Below, in pieces: positions 25,117 through 39,427 of a stretch of DNA of 64,000 nt (positions within the stretch are counted from its first letter, which is position 1; each line of letters begins with the position of its first letter). The notes beneath the pieces were generated by a model that did not search any database, had not been told where the DNA came from, and saw only the letters and a list, made by a program, of their open reading frames with translations. Where the stretch lies: the NCBI GenBank assembly GCA_033961575.1, contig CM066737.1, positions 89,958,271-90,022,270 on the forward strand, read 5' to 3'. The DNA is from Aselliscus stoliczkanus. Lineage: Eukaryota > Chordata > Mammalia > Chiroptera > Hipposideridae. The position numbers were made by a program, and so were the translations under genes.

Positions 25117-25167
25117 GATCCCAGGCGGCTGCCACTGGACAGAGCCGGGCTGCGGACACCGCGGGCT

Positions 25168-26356
25168 ATGGCGGGTGAGGACCACCAGTCGCAGGGCAGC
25201 ATCCTCTACAACATACTCATGAGCGCGAAGCAAACGCACGCGGCTCCGGAAGCACTGGAGGCGCCCAAGGCGAGGCTGGGGGGCGCGTGCTGTGGCTGCT
25301 CCTGCCGCGCGGAGCCCCCGGTGGGCAGAGAGGGGCTGCCGGATGGGAGGGCAGTGGCGCTTCTATACCGTTGCTGCTGTTGTGGTGAAGAGCACCCGCG
25401 GCAGGGCCGCATCCTCTACAACATTCTTACGAATGCAAAGCAAATGCAAGAGGCTCCGAAGGCTCCGGAGGCGCCCGAGGCGCAGATAGGGGGCGCGTGC
25501 TGGGGCTGCTACTGCGGCGCGAAGCCCCCGGTGGGCGGAGAGGGACTGCCGGGAGGGCGGGCCATGGCGCTCCTGTATCGCTGCTGCTTTTGTGGTGAAG
25601 AGCACCCACGGCAGGGTAGCATCCTCTACAGTTTGCTCACAAACGCAAAGCAAACGCACGTGGCTCTGAAAGCGCCCGACGCGCGTCCGGGAGGCGGGTG
25701 GTGGGACCGCTCCTACTGCGCGCAGAGGCTGGGGTGCAGAGAGGAGCTGCCGGGCAAGAGGGAAGTGGGGCTCCTGTACCGCTGCCGTCTTTGCGGCGAA
25801 GACCACCAGCGGCAAGGAAGCATCCTTTACGACGTGCCCACAAGCGCAAAACAAACGCACGCGACTCCAGAGGTGCAGCCGGGGGCCCCCTGGTGGAACC
25901 CCTTGTGTGGTGCGCAGCGGCTGGTAGCCCTCAAGAATCCACAGGTGGTCTGCGAGGCGGCCTCCGCAGGCCTGTTGAAGACGCTGCGCTTCGTCAAGTA
26001 CTTAGCCTGTTTCCAGATGCTGCCCCTGGACCAGCAGCTGATGCTAGTGCGCAGCTGCTGGGTTTCGCTGCTCATGCTTGAGCTGGCCCAGGACCGCTGG
26101 AACTTCGAGACAGTGGAGATCTGGGAGCCCAGCCTGCTGCAGAGGATCCTCACCACCAGGCGGCAGGAGACCGCGGGCGATGAGCCGCCGCCTCTCCACA
26201 CGCTGCCGCCACACTTGGTACCGCCCATAGAGGGACGGCATTTGCTGTGGGCCACCGAGGTCCAAGCCATCAAGGGCTTCCTTATCAAGTGCTGGAGCCT
26301 GGGGATCAGTACCAAAGAGTACGCCTACCTCAAGGGGACCGTGCTCTTTAACCCGG
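25168..26356 (+). CDS. NR0B1: NR0B1 (DAX1) exon 1: N-terminal repeats and most of the ligand-binding domain
   Basis: Orphan nuclear receptor that lacks the usual zinc-finger DNA-binding domain and acts as a nuclear co-repressor of NR5A1 (SF-1) in adrenal and gonadal development. Exon 1 codes residues 1-396 plus one base. Residues 1 to about 250 are three and a half cysteine-rich repeats of 67-70 residues, each with a LLYRC..CGE block and an LxxLL-like box: LYNIL (13-17), LYNIL (83-87), LYSLL (153-157). The fourth copy, LYDVP (220-224), has lost the motif. The ligand-binding fold starts near 255 ([17 protein letters not shown]; Arg274 corresponds to human Arg267). The donor is CCGG|GTAAGG at 26356/26357. 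Without splicing the frame runs on to 26517, but the tail beyond the donor has no receptor similarity. Total spliced length is 477 residues versus 470 in human; the extra seven lie in the repeats. Confidence 0.97.
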
Positions 26357-27184
26357 GTAAGGGCGCCGACCTCGGGCTCTGGGTTTCCTTAGTAGAGCAT
26401 TGTGCAGTGCCTACTCGGGGCACAGGCACTGAACATCTTTCAGTGGTCAGGGAGTGTCTGGGTAAAAGTGAAGAATGGCAACTAACTCAGCACAGTTTGG
26501 GGGGGAGGGAGGCTTAAGAAAACAAGCACTCCGCGTGGGTGGGGTGCTGCCAGAAATTCAGCCTAGAGGAGGGGGATATCTTGTTGAGGTCTGTACTTAT
26601 CTCTACAACTTTCTGTTACTACAGAAAAGTTTGTGCGTTCAAGGGACATGGCTATTCCTTCTCCTCTAGTCTTTTAAATCCACTAGCATAGCTTTTAAAA
26701 AAGTTTGTGTTCGCTGCAAGTTGTGCAACATCTCTTTCTGAATCCCAGCTCTGAAATTTACTAGAATTTCTTTGTTGGAAGAAATCTATTAAGACTGGCA
26801 AGAAAGGAAACATTTGTTAAGAACCTGTAGACAGACTATCCCCTGGGGACACTGCCAGGCAGGACACTGGACTTAGTGTTTCTGGATCTGCCTCTTACGA
26901 CTAAAGTCGTCTTCAGCCACAATCCTACCAAAAGGGTCACAGAAGGCTGGAGGTCTCCAGGCAGCTTGAGTTAGGGGTAGTTTTTATAATACTTCCTGCA
27001 CATCCTTTTTTCTTGACACCAGGAGTCTCTGGTTATGTCCTCACCTCCTGTCTAGCATTTTTTTTGAAGGGGTATACAGTGGTATTGAGTGGGAAAATCA
27101 TTCATTCAGAACTCACATTTCAGGATCTAGAGACCTCACCTCATCCCAGTGGTCACTGTAGGTCACCTTTTGCTTACATCATTG

Positions 27185-27345
27185 TTTTCCAATTTGCCTG
27201 TGCATAAGAAACACTTTAGGGGGAAGCTTGTTTAAAGCCTCTCCAGGCTCCTCCCCTAGGGATTCTGACTCAATAGCTCTGGTCCAGGGTCTGCAAATCT
27301 GCATTCATACTAAGTGCCCCACATGATCTTTAAGATCATTAAGAA
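27185..27345 (+). mobile_element. MER5-like hAT element in NR0B1 intron
   Basis: 'TTTTCCAATTTGCCTGTGCA', 'GATTCTGACTCAATAGCTCT', 'GGTCCAGGGTCTGCAAATCT' and 'ACTAAGTGCCCCACATGAT' follow MER5/related hAT order. Ends are decayed. Confidence 0.65.
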
Positions 27346-27696
27346 ACTTTTCTCCTTCAGCTGCTGCTGTTAAACATCTACCATGTGCCTTGTTGTGCTG
27401 GAATACAAAGGTAAGATGGGATCAGCTTCCAGTAGTTGACATTCCACTAGTTACTGGTTTCCCTCTTTTCTTCTGCTTTGTTTTGCATACTTTTGACACA
27501 CGCACACACGCAATCAAGCACACACCTCCCTAATTCTTGTTTTACTTTTCTGAACCCTCCCAATATGAGTTTAGCCAGTTAAGCTGAGTGTGTTTTAAAC
27601 ACAAATACACTATATTGGGGAGGAGGGTGTAATGCCTGTTTAGTGTGTCCTTTCTTTGCTGTTTGTCTATTTCTGTTCCCTGATTTTTATGGTTAA

Positions 27697-27736
<40 letters not shown>
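27697..27736. repeat. (ATT)n microsatellite
   Basis: About 13 ATT units in the NR0B1 intron. Confidence 0.97.
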
Positions 27737-27737
<1 letters not shown>

Positions 27738-28201
27738 TGTGGAGTGCATCTATTCACCTTTTCTCTTTCCTGAATCTCCTTTGCAGGCAAGTTAGGGAGG
27801 GGGGTTGGAAAAGGAGGGTGTGGTATGAAAGCAGAGAAAAGTGATGTGGAGTTCACCAGATGAAGTTTTAATGAGCCATGAATCTAGGTCTGGAGTAGTT
27901 TCAGATTTCCTGTGGAGTTTCATGGAAGCCTCTTCTTACTCTCAGCAGTGGAATTCAAACCCAATAAAATTGGATCTCAAGCCTGGAGAATGAGCTGTAG
28001 GTAGTAGGGGATATTAATGTGTGGACTTGGGTGATCAGAATGGGAATATGGATTAGAGATGTTACTTTTTTTGTTCTCATTTTATTTATCAGATTTGGTA
28101 TTTGCCTATAGTAGGAATGACTCTCCTATTGCCGTTATTTTTTAAAAGACACTGACTGGCTCTCCTACTCTGTGATGATTAGCATGGTGCTTTTAAAATA
28201 C

Positions 28202-28280
28202 TAGATTGTCAGAAAAGTCATGACGTGTTTTTCTATTTTTCTTTGCAAAAATGCGTCATGGGTTTTCCAACAACCCAATA
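28202..28280. mobile_element. Hairpin mariner-type MITE, about 79 bp
   Basis: The two halves are inverted copies: TTGTCAGAAAAGTCATGACG on the left and, on the opposite strand, TTGTTGGAAAACCCATGACG on the right, meeting around 'TTTTTCTATTTTTCTTTGCA'. TA dinucleotides lie at both ends. The whole folds into one hairpin, like MADE1-type elements that have given rise to miRNAs. Confidence 0.75.
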
Positions 28281-28539
28281 CTTTTCTGTTGGATTTTGTA
28301 GAAAAAGCAGGGAAATGATTGTAGTCATCATTGACATAATTTAATCAAATGGTAAATTGGTCATTACTTAAATACAAGTTAAAGAACTTTATAGTAATAT
28401 GACTATCATGGAGGATCAAAGGACTTAAAAAAGCAGCCTCCCCTTACCACCTTCTTAAACTTACAGGCACTTCATCTTTCTTGCATTGTATTTCACTCAG
28501 CTTTACTTGGGTATCACACTGTACTGCAAGAAGGTCATG

Positions 28540-28910
28540 TATTTTTAATTTGAAAAGTTACTTTTGAACCATGTTGCAATTGACAATGTTTTCTTGTTTA
28601 CTTTTTAACCTTTTAATGGCTGTAAAACAATGCTTTCAAAGACCTCTTTATTTATTTTTTTTATCAATGGCAATACTATTTTAATGGATGCAAATAGTAT
28701 CACATTGTGGCTTTTATTTGCATTTACCCAACTGCTAATGAGATTACATACCTTTTCTATGCTAATTGTGTGTATTATCTCTGTGAAATGGCTGATTATG
28801 TATTTTGCCCATTTGAAAAAGACTTTTTTTTGTGTAGGAATTCTGTATTCTTTATTTTTTTCCCCCAAAGTTTTATTCATTTTCTTACTTGCACTGACCT
28901 ATCACACTTA
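28540..28910 (-). mobile_element. Old L1 ORF2 3' fragment in NR0B1 intron
   Basis: Antisense remnant with 'ATTGTGGCTTTTATTTGCAT', 'ACTGCTAATGAGATTACATA' and 'GGCTGATTATGTATTTTGCC', parallel to 50620-50740 but strongly diverged. The open frames here (28605-28911) are L1 antisense shadows. Confidence 0.7.
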
Positions 28911-30200
28911 AAAATTTCCACTGGACTCAAATTTTTATTCCTTAAGAAAATAAATGCTGTAAATTCCCATTTAGAATTTCTTATGTTTTTCTATTGTTAA
29001 AATTTCTGTTCTATAATAGAATGTGTTTTTGATTCACCCATTGCAAAAGCTGTTGCTACACATTCGTATAAACTTGTCACTAATAATCTAATAATAATAG
29101 AAATGAGCATAACTTTGGGTGAGTTGTTTTAATGTTGCTGATCTTTGATTTCTTCTTATGTCAAATGCAGGTCAGTAAAATGAGGTAATATGGTGTAACA
29201 GGCTTAGAAAATTAAGAGGACAGTAAAAGATGGTTATCATTTTAAAGTGAATGAAATGAAATTTTCAATAGAGCAATACCCATTACAATATCCTTATCAT
29301 GTAGCTTGAAAAATTATTCACTGTCATGCCCTCATTTACCCAGGGGGAATTAAAGCTGGCCTGTTAGGCAGCAAAGACCTCTTACTTTAAAATAGTATTT
29401 TCTAAAAGAGTCTTTTGGCACTCTCATTAGAATCACTTTTTTTTTTTAAGCTTTCCGAATACACAAATCATGGTTTTGGTACAATGAGCTAAGTGGCCAG
29501 TGCTATCTCTTAAATTATGGGACTCTAAAATCATCCTGCAGGCAAATAGTTAAAATGAGTCTGTGAGTCATATTTGTGGCTTTGAAGTTTACTACTATTG
29601 GCTGGATAATCATTATAATGTACAATGGTGGGAAATTCAAGAGAGGATGGTAAAATATTTGTCACCTGGCAAAATTTCTTGTCATTGTACAATGGCTGAT
29701 CCCATCTTACCTTTGATTTCCAACACAACAAGGCACATGGTAGATGTTTAACAGCAGCAGCTGAAGGAGAAAACAGTTTACAACAGGTAAAACTTAAAGG
29801 TTAAAAGGCAAAGTGCTTACTTCTTGAAATAATTTTACTTTCTTTATATTTGCACAGAGAGTGAACTGGAGCAGTGGTTCATTAAAATATATTCTACTGT
29901 CATATTGAATTATATGTGCGTTTGTTGGCTGAGGGCCAGTAGTTTTTAAATGTGAGGATGCTAACATAGTGGATATTAAAGAATAATAATTATATGATGT
30001 TTCATTCTTGAAAGCATTGCCTCTGAAAACTTAGAACTGATTTGGCATTTATCTTTGCTCTAGAAAGCTCTTTTCATCAGGAAGCTTGAGCTCTTGTTTA
30101 ATTTGGGAAGGGGAAGAAATGGATATATGTAAAAAGCTAATGAAGGACTCTGTGAGTGAACTGTTTATAACAAAGATTTTTCTCTTGTTTTCTCCTCCAG

Positions 30201-30445
30201 ACCTGCCAGGTCTGCAGTGTGTGAAGTACATTCAGGGACTTCAGCAGGGAACTCAGCAGATCCTTAGAGAGCACATCAGGATGTCATACAGGATGCACCA
30301 GGCCAGAATCACTGAACTGAATGGTGTACTTTTCCTGCTGAGATTCATCAATGCCAATGTAATTGTTGAGTTGTTCTTCAGACCCATCATCGGCACAGTC
30401 AGCATGGATGATATGATGGTGGAAATGCTCTGTGAGAAGTTATAA
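30201..30445 (+). CDS. NR0B1: NR0B1 (DAX1) exon 2: C-terminal ligand-binding domain and AF-2
   Basis: Codes the last 81 residues of the 477-residue protein. The split codon reads G|AC, giving ...[18 protein letters not shown] across the junction. The segment includes [19 protein letters not shown] and the terminal AF-2-like helix [12 protein letters not shown], the conserved C-terminus needed for repression and often lost in adrenal hypoplasia congenita. It ends Glu-Lys-Leu where human ends Thr-Lys-Ile. The acceptor is TCTCCTCCAG at 30191-30200. The upstream open frame from 30086 is intron sequence and not part of the protein. No stop, frameshift or missing core residue was seen in either exon, so the gene appears intact. 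Confidence 0.97.
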
Positions 30446-30527
30446 AGGCATCTGTGGGCCACCCAAGCGCAGTTCACCATGAAGAAAAGATAAGGAGTTG
30501 TGGGCAGAAGAGTGTAAAATACCCTAA

Positions 30528-30533
30528 AATAAA
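30528..30533 (+). terminator. NR0B1 poly(A) signal
   Basis: AATAAA 83 bp after the stop codon, in 'CCCTAAAATAAACTTTATT'. A short 3' UTR is known for this gene in other mammals. Confidence 0.85.
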
Positions 30534-30540
30534 CTTTATT

Positions 30541-31249
30541 ACTATTCTTACATGCATAGTATTTTTGTATTTAATGAAAGAAAAACTTTAGCTACTATTA
30601 GAAAACCCTATTTCATATTGTTTCATTGTGAAAGAAAACATTTGCAACAGGTAACATATCTGTATATCTTTAAGGACAGAGCAGCTCACTACACTATTAA
30701 GCTATTTTCACAAGTTTAGCAACTCTCTACTGAATTTGCTAAAATCAAATTTGTACTATTAAACTATAATACATGTTAAGGTGGTAACCATTAACTTGAC
30801 TGCAAAAAGTTCCATCAGGGTTTAAGTAAGACTTCAAAAAATATTTAAAAACCTAGCCAACATAAAAAAAAAATTGTAGGTGGCATCATGACATTTAATT
30901 TCATGACATGCCAGTGTCAGTGAGGGTTAACTTGGCTCTGTTTTCATTTCCACTTCCATCAGCTGTATGTGAGGCTGTCTTAGTACCAAGTGGAATTAAG
31001 TGGCAATCTGTGATCATAGAGGCACCTGAAAGTGAAGTAGGAGATTTTCAAGGTGTAGTTTGGGATTTTTCCATACACAGTAAATAAAGTTCAATAAGAA
31101 AATTACATTCTATAAGGAGGCATTATAGTTCCAGAAAGTGCAACATCATTATAAACCCTCAATTATATCTCACTTTTTAGATACACTATATATGTAATTG
31201 TCGCATTGAATAAGCATGGAATGAAATCATACAGTGACTTTATGCTTAG
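30541..31249. other. Unannotated stretch downstream of NR0B1
   Basis: AT-rich; nothing recognised. Confidence 0.4.
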
Positions 31250-31266
31250 CTCCTCTTGCCCTTTTA

Positions 31267-31383
31267 TTTTTTTCTATTTTTTACTTTTTTAAGGGCAGTG
31301 TCACTCGCCCTCATATGTGGAACCCAAACCGGGGTCACTGGCTTCCCAAGCCAGCGCTTAACCACTGCGCCACTTGGCAGGCC
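31267..31383 (-). mobile_element. Short tRNA-derived SINE
   Basis: Reverse complement of the GGGCCTGCCAAGTGGCGC head. A 17-bp duplication CTCCTCTTGCCCTTTTA / CTCCTCCTTCCCTTTTA flanks it (31250-31266, 31384-31400; two mismatches), so it is older than the copy at 20423. Confidence 0.9.
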
Positions 31384-31529
31384 CTCCTCCTTCCCTTTTA
31401 AATCTGTAAAACTAGTTCTTTCTTATCCCTGGATAAAATTTAGGTCACTAAAAGTTTATTCACTTATAGGTAATAAATTGCCTGTTAGTGAGTAATACAT
31501 CTAGACCCATGGCAAGGAGTCTTAAATTT

Positions 31530-31839
31530 TCTTTTGTGCAGACCCCTTTGGCAGTCCGGTGAATCCTATGGATATCTCAGAATCAGGCTCTCAGAATAAA
31601 ACAACAAATAAAATAGGATTACAAAGGAAATGAATTATGTCAGACTATATTAAAACTGATAAATTTTTAAAATTTATCATAATAAACACATGCCTCTTTA
31701 TTAACACATTAAATGAATTATCTAGTGGCAGGTCTAATATCTAACATAATTTTAAAGTAGTGATCAATATGATTGAAATTTCAAAATAACCGATTACATC
31801 TATAATGCAATAATAAAATATATGAGATTTCCACTGGTG
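31530..31839. repeat. Possible ancient interspersed repeat
   Basis: 'GACCCCTTTGGCAGTCCGGT', 'GAATCCTATGGA' and 'AATAGGATTACAAAGGAAA' are words I associate with an old mammalian DNA-type repeat. Borders and family are uncertain. Confidence 0.35.
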
Positions 31840-32520
31840 ACTATGTTAGAGGACCCCAAGATCACCACCCCATTCAGAAATTCGCTAGAAAGTTTCATGG
31901 GACTCAGTATATAGTTGTGTTCAGGGCTACGACTTATTACAGAGGTATAAGGATACATGGCTGGATCCTAAGGGGAAGAGAGACAGGCAGGGTCTAGAGG
32001 AATCCACATGCAGGTCTCCTTATGCTCTCTGCCTTCCATGAGAGTCATTTAGGGTACATTTTCTCCCTCCACCCCCCACAATAAAAATTAGCAACATGTG
32101 TGTAATGTTTCTGTCCAAGGAATCCCTCTGAGACTCAGAGTTGAGGGTTTTTATTGAGGGCTAGTAACATAGGCACCCTCTACCACCCATATAACAAAAC
32201 TCCAAACACACAGAAAGAAATCAGGTGTTCAGCATAAACCCCATTGTTTTCACAAACAATCTAGGCACAGTGAGTCACTCTTATGAGTTAGAGAAGAGTG
32301 GGAACACTCCCCAAATCAAAGTTCCCAGATGTCAGCCAAAGGTCAACCTTGCAAGCAGGTCATTCTAAGGATGGCGGCAGTCTCAGTCTTGATGGCCTTT
32401 GGCCAAGGTGTCTTTACAGAATTATCAGTAGGCTCCCACAGAGTAGGGTGATGCCAACCTATAGTATTGATCTCACTTATGCCCTGTATGGGTTGTGGAT
32501 GTAGGCAGCTAAAACACATC
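31840..32520 (-). mobile_element. Ancient LTR, probably ERVL/MaLR class
   Basis: 'GAGGACCCCAAGATCACCAC', 'GGGTTTTTATTGAGGGCTAG', 'ACATAGGCACCCTCTACCAC', 'TCAGGTGTTCAGCATAAACC' and 'GTTCCCAGATGTCAGCCAAA' follow an old antisense LTR consensus that I recall as ERVL-like. No retroviral gene is next to it. Confidence 0.55.
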
Positions 32521-33607
32521 CCATTAACTGCAAAGGTCTGCCTTGGAAAGCCGTGGGAGGTGTGGGGTTAGGGGTGGCTTCCTCCCAAACTTTCTCTCTG
32601 AGCCTTTTTTAACCTGGTCTGAGGCATCAATTCAGGCTCAGCACAGCTTTGGCAAATAAGCTCTTGCACACACCCAAACAGTGCGATCCCTGAGGGTACA
32701 CGGGGCACACATGTCCCCTGGAAACAGAGTTTATGCTTAATTCTAAGGGACTGCCCGAGGCAGTCAGTTCAAAACTGTTCCATACTCATAGCAAGTTTAT
32801 CACCTGCTGAGTGTGGACAGCATGTGGGGGTGTTTTTCCGGACCATGCAGAGCCCGGCCCACCCCTGCTGTTTCACAGTCACACTGTCACATGCGATCTG
32901 GGCTGGGCTCAGCAGTCCTTCTGAATTCGAAGCACTTACAGAAGCTTGTAAAGGCAGCACGAGTGCTTTTTTCAGAAGGAGGGGAAAGCTTTCAATAGTA
33001 TTTATAAAAACAAGGATCATTCATGCCCTATCCCTGCTCCTGCGCCTTCCTAGGTGCCAGGGTTTTTGTTTGTTTTGTTTGTTGCTATTACAAAATCAGT
33101 GTGTCCCATTCACTATTCCTAACTTTACAATTTTTCCTAATCATTTCTTTTTTTGACCAGACCTTTCATCTGGAATGGTTGTGTATAAGAGGGACAAAAG
33201 CCATTTTCACAGAATAACATTTTTATACAACTTAACTAGAAACACATATTCAGGAACTAGTCAGGGCAAAATCCTGATGTTTCAATATTTTTTAAAAATG
33301 GGTTTACATATCCCCTCCTCCTGCTGCACTGAGTGATCCAACTGCCTTACTAAGGCAGTTGCAACAGGAGAAAGGTAAAGGAAGTAGAATCAGGCTGTCA
33401 ATACATTGTTGCAAACTGCAACTAATCTGGAAAGCAGAGTAAACCTCAACAGCAGTGAGCCATCCCCCCACCCCAGAGAGGTTCCAGAACCTGATCCGTC
33501 AGAGGTAGAAACAGGGGTCACCCTCCCGGGTGACTGCCCTCCCCTAACTTGCAGCTCTGAGCAGGAATCACAAGTTAGGACTGCAATCAGGTTCTGCATC
33601 AGAACTA
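32521..33607. other. Unannotated stretch with a perfect short palindrome
   Basis: No gene seen. The 110-codon frame at 32824 has no known motif. A palindrome lies at 33339-33361. Confidence 0.4.
33339..33361. repeat. Perfect 11-bp inverted repeat, 1-nt spacer
   Basis: CAACTGCCTTA, C, TAAGGCAGTTG. Confidence 0.9.
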
Positions 33608-34161
33608 TGAGGTCTGACAATTAAGTTGGCGAACTTGTTGCAACCATGTTGCTAACCTTTTTTGATATCAGAGGGATTAGTCATTATGAATTTGTACGAA
33701 CTGGACAGTTAACCAAGTTTATTATTTGGAAGTGTTGAAAAGGCTGCATGAAAAAGATGACCTGAACTTTTTGTCAAACAATTAACGGCTCTTGTATCAG
33801 AACAATGCATCAGCTCACACAGCACTGTGAGGGAGTTTTTAGTCAGTAAACAAATAGCAGTATTGGAACATCCTCCCTACTCACCTGATCTGGCCCCAAT
33901 GACTTCTTTCTTTACCCAAAATAAAGGAAATATTGAAAGGAAGACATTTGGATGACATTCAGGACATCAAGGGTAATACAACGACAGCTCTGATGGCCAT
34001 TCCAGAAAAAGAGTTCCAAAATTGCTCTGAGGGGTAGACTACGCACTGACGTCAGTGCATAGCTTCCCAAACGGAGCTTCGAAGGTGACTGTAGTATTCA
34101 GCAATGAGGTATGTAGCACTTTTTCTAGGATGAGCTCGTGAATTAATTGTCTGACCTCGGA
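33608..34161 (+). mobile_element. Internally deleted mariner element
   Basis: Inverted termini GAGGTCTGACAATTAAGTT (left) and GAGGTCAGACAATTAATTC (right, minus strand), with TA on both sides (33606-33607, 34162-34163). Inside is the 3' part of a mariner transposase: 'HPPYSPDLAPNDFF', holding the last catalytic Asp, is still readable near 33870-33910 across a frameshift. The N-terminal DNA-binding half is gone, so it is non-autonomous. Confidence 0.85.
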
Positions 34162-34163
34162 TA

Positions 34164-35489
34164 GCACCGATCTATAGCTTTATTTCAAATGGTCCAGTTT
34201 GAGAACAAGCTGCTACCTTAGGGCATTTGCAAGTGATCCAGCAGGGCCAGCCAGCATCCATATGTTTTCAGAGCTAAGACCCTGCAGAGGGATGTACTAA
34301 ATTTCCAGCAGTCCCAGAGTCCGAGTCCTGTTCATTGAGCCTGTGCCTCTTTCAGTTCATCACAGCTCAGTGTGACACTGAACACAGCCCATAGCAGGTA
34401 GTATCCATTTTCAGCTTGGAGTGAGGTCGAAGCATTTAGGAATCCAGTATACCAAAAATGCCAGCAACTTTGCCTCAGCAGCAGCCAAGCTGATGTGCTA
34501 TAGGGCCAGACACCTGTATTCCAAATCCAAGTGACAAGCAAGGCTTTTCCAAGCACTTTTCACCTGGTCAATCTTAGAGTCCAAATTGACCCATGCAAAG
34601 ATGTGCACATCAGGCCATAAAATCATCAGCCCCTAGGGGTCAGAAATCTGATTTTATGAGCTCATTAGCAAAGCAAAAACTGCTTTCTAAAATTCCAAAA
34701 GTGTATCTTCATTTGGAGATTGGCTGCCTTTTCCCAGGGACTCCAACAGGCAAAATAAGCAAAAACTCATCAGCTACAGAGACTTGTGTCCAATACTAAG
34801 GGTTTAAATTCCAATCTGCGCAACTGCGGCAAAAAGCAAGGAAGCTGTGTCCCATTAACATGTCTTGTTTTCCTTTGCAGCTTTCCCTGGTAAAGATGAC
34901 CCCTCTTGCATTTATGAAACTAGAAGTATATAACATTTTACATCAATTTTTATCACACATCCTGATGCTGTACTCTTTTTTTATCATTGGTTAATGGTGC
35001 CCCCAATAGCACTATAATTTTTTTCATTTTGACTCATTCTCATCTTGCAGTTAGATGATGTATAATGAAATACAGCCACTAAAGTAAAGATAAGTGAGGG
35101 AGATACTACTCTGAAGAGAATATATATATATATATATATATATATACAGTCGTCTACAAATTCCTTAGAATTGTATATTCAGGCATTGTTGCATCAGTTA
35201 GTAAGTCATGTGTGTGAACTTAAGAAGCTACTGTTTAGTGTTTTAAAGTGATAATTTCCAAGAGTTGGTCAGAGTTGTTCATTTGCTTTTACAGGAGTCC
35301 TATTGATCAATAGTGTCAAATTAGACCTTTTTTCCTATTTCAGTCATGGGTTTCTGTATGAGTAATCCATGAAGTCTAACCCTGAACCTGATGTTTTAGG
35401 TCATCAAATCCCATCAAACCATATGCCCAATTTTGGAGCGGACCAAAAGTTCTGGCAGATATTTAAGAGCATTTTAAATTGTCCTCATT
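34164..35489. other. Unannotated stretch with a (TA)n tract
   Basis: Nothing recognised apart from (TA)n at 35119-35147. Confidence 0.4.
35119..35147. repeat. (TA)n microsatellite
   Basis: About 14 TA units. Confidence 0.95.
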
Positions 35490-39165
<3,676 letters not shown>

Positions 39166-39311
39166 TATTTTACTATAAGTAAATCTGGTGGTTCCTATGT
39201 TGCCACTGTATAATTACAATAGACACATTTTCCGAATCAGAAATTGGGACCTGAGGTTTTACAAAGACAGTTTCAAGTTTATACTCATGTTTATATGAAA
39301 AATCTTTTTTT

Positions 39312-39412
39312 TTTTTTTGAGGGCAGTGTCACTGGCCCTCACACGTGGGATCTGAACCGGGGCCACGGGAGTCCCAAGCCAGCGCCCAACCACTGTGCCA
39401 CTCAGCCGGCCC
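39312..39412 (-). mobile_element. Short tRNA-derived SINE
   Basis: Reverse complement of GGGCCGGCTGAGTGGCAC..., T-tail on the left. 15-bp duplication GAAAAATCTTTTTTT at 39297-39311 and 39413-39427. Confidence 0.92.
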
Positions 39413-39427
39413 GAAAAATCTTTTTTT

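Larger units (their letters stand above)
24990..26400 (+). promoter_or_regulatory. GC-rich, CpG-rich region over NR0B1 promoter and exon 1
   Basis: Base composition shifts sharply from AT-rich flanks to GC-rich with frequent CpG, beginning about 180 bp before the start codon and covering exon 1. This is the only such island in the window. Exact boundaries need a CpG calculation. Confidence 0.8.
26357..30200 (+). other. NR0B1 intron 1 (3,844 bp)
   Basis: GT (GTAAGG) to AG (TCTCCTCCAG) intron of phase 1. It holds a MER5-like element, an ATT microsatellite, a hairpin MITE and an old L1 piece. The stretches 26400-27180, 27740-28200 and 28911-30180 contain nothing I recognise. A human-type alternative exon 2A could not be identified by eye. 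Confidence 0.9.

Noticed and set aside
25206..26315. Several 60-165-codon frames overlapping NR0B1 exon 1
   Set aside because: They are shadows of a GC-rich repeated coding exon, where stop codons are rare in all frames.
26357..26517. Extension of the NR0B1 exon 1 frame to 449 residues
   Set aside because: A canonical donor GTAAGG lies at 26357 and the residues beyond it do not resemble the receptor; exon 2 supplies the expected C-terminus in phase.
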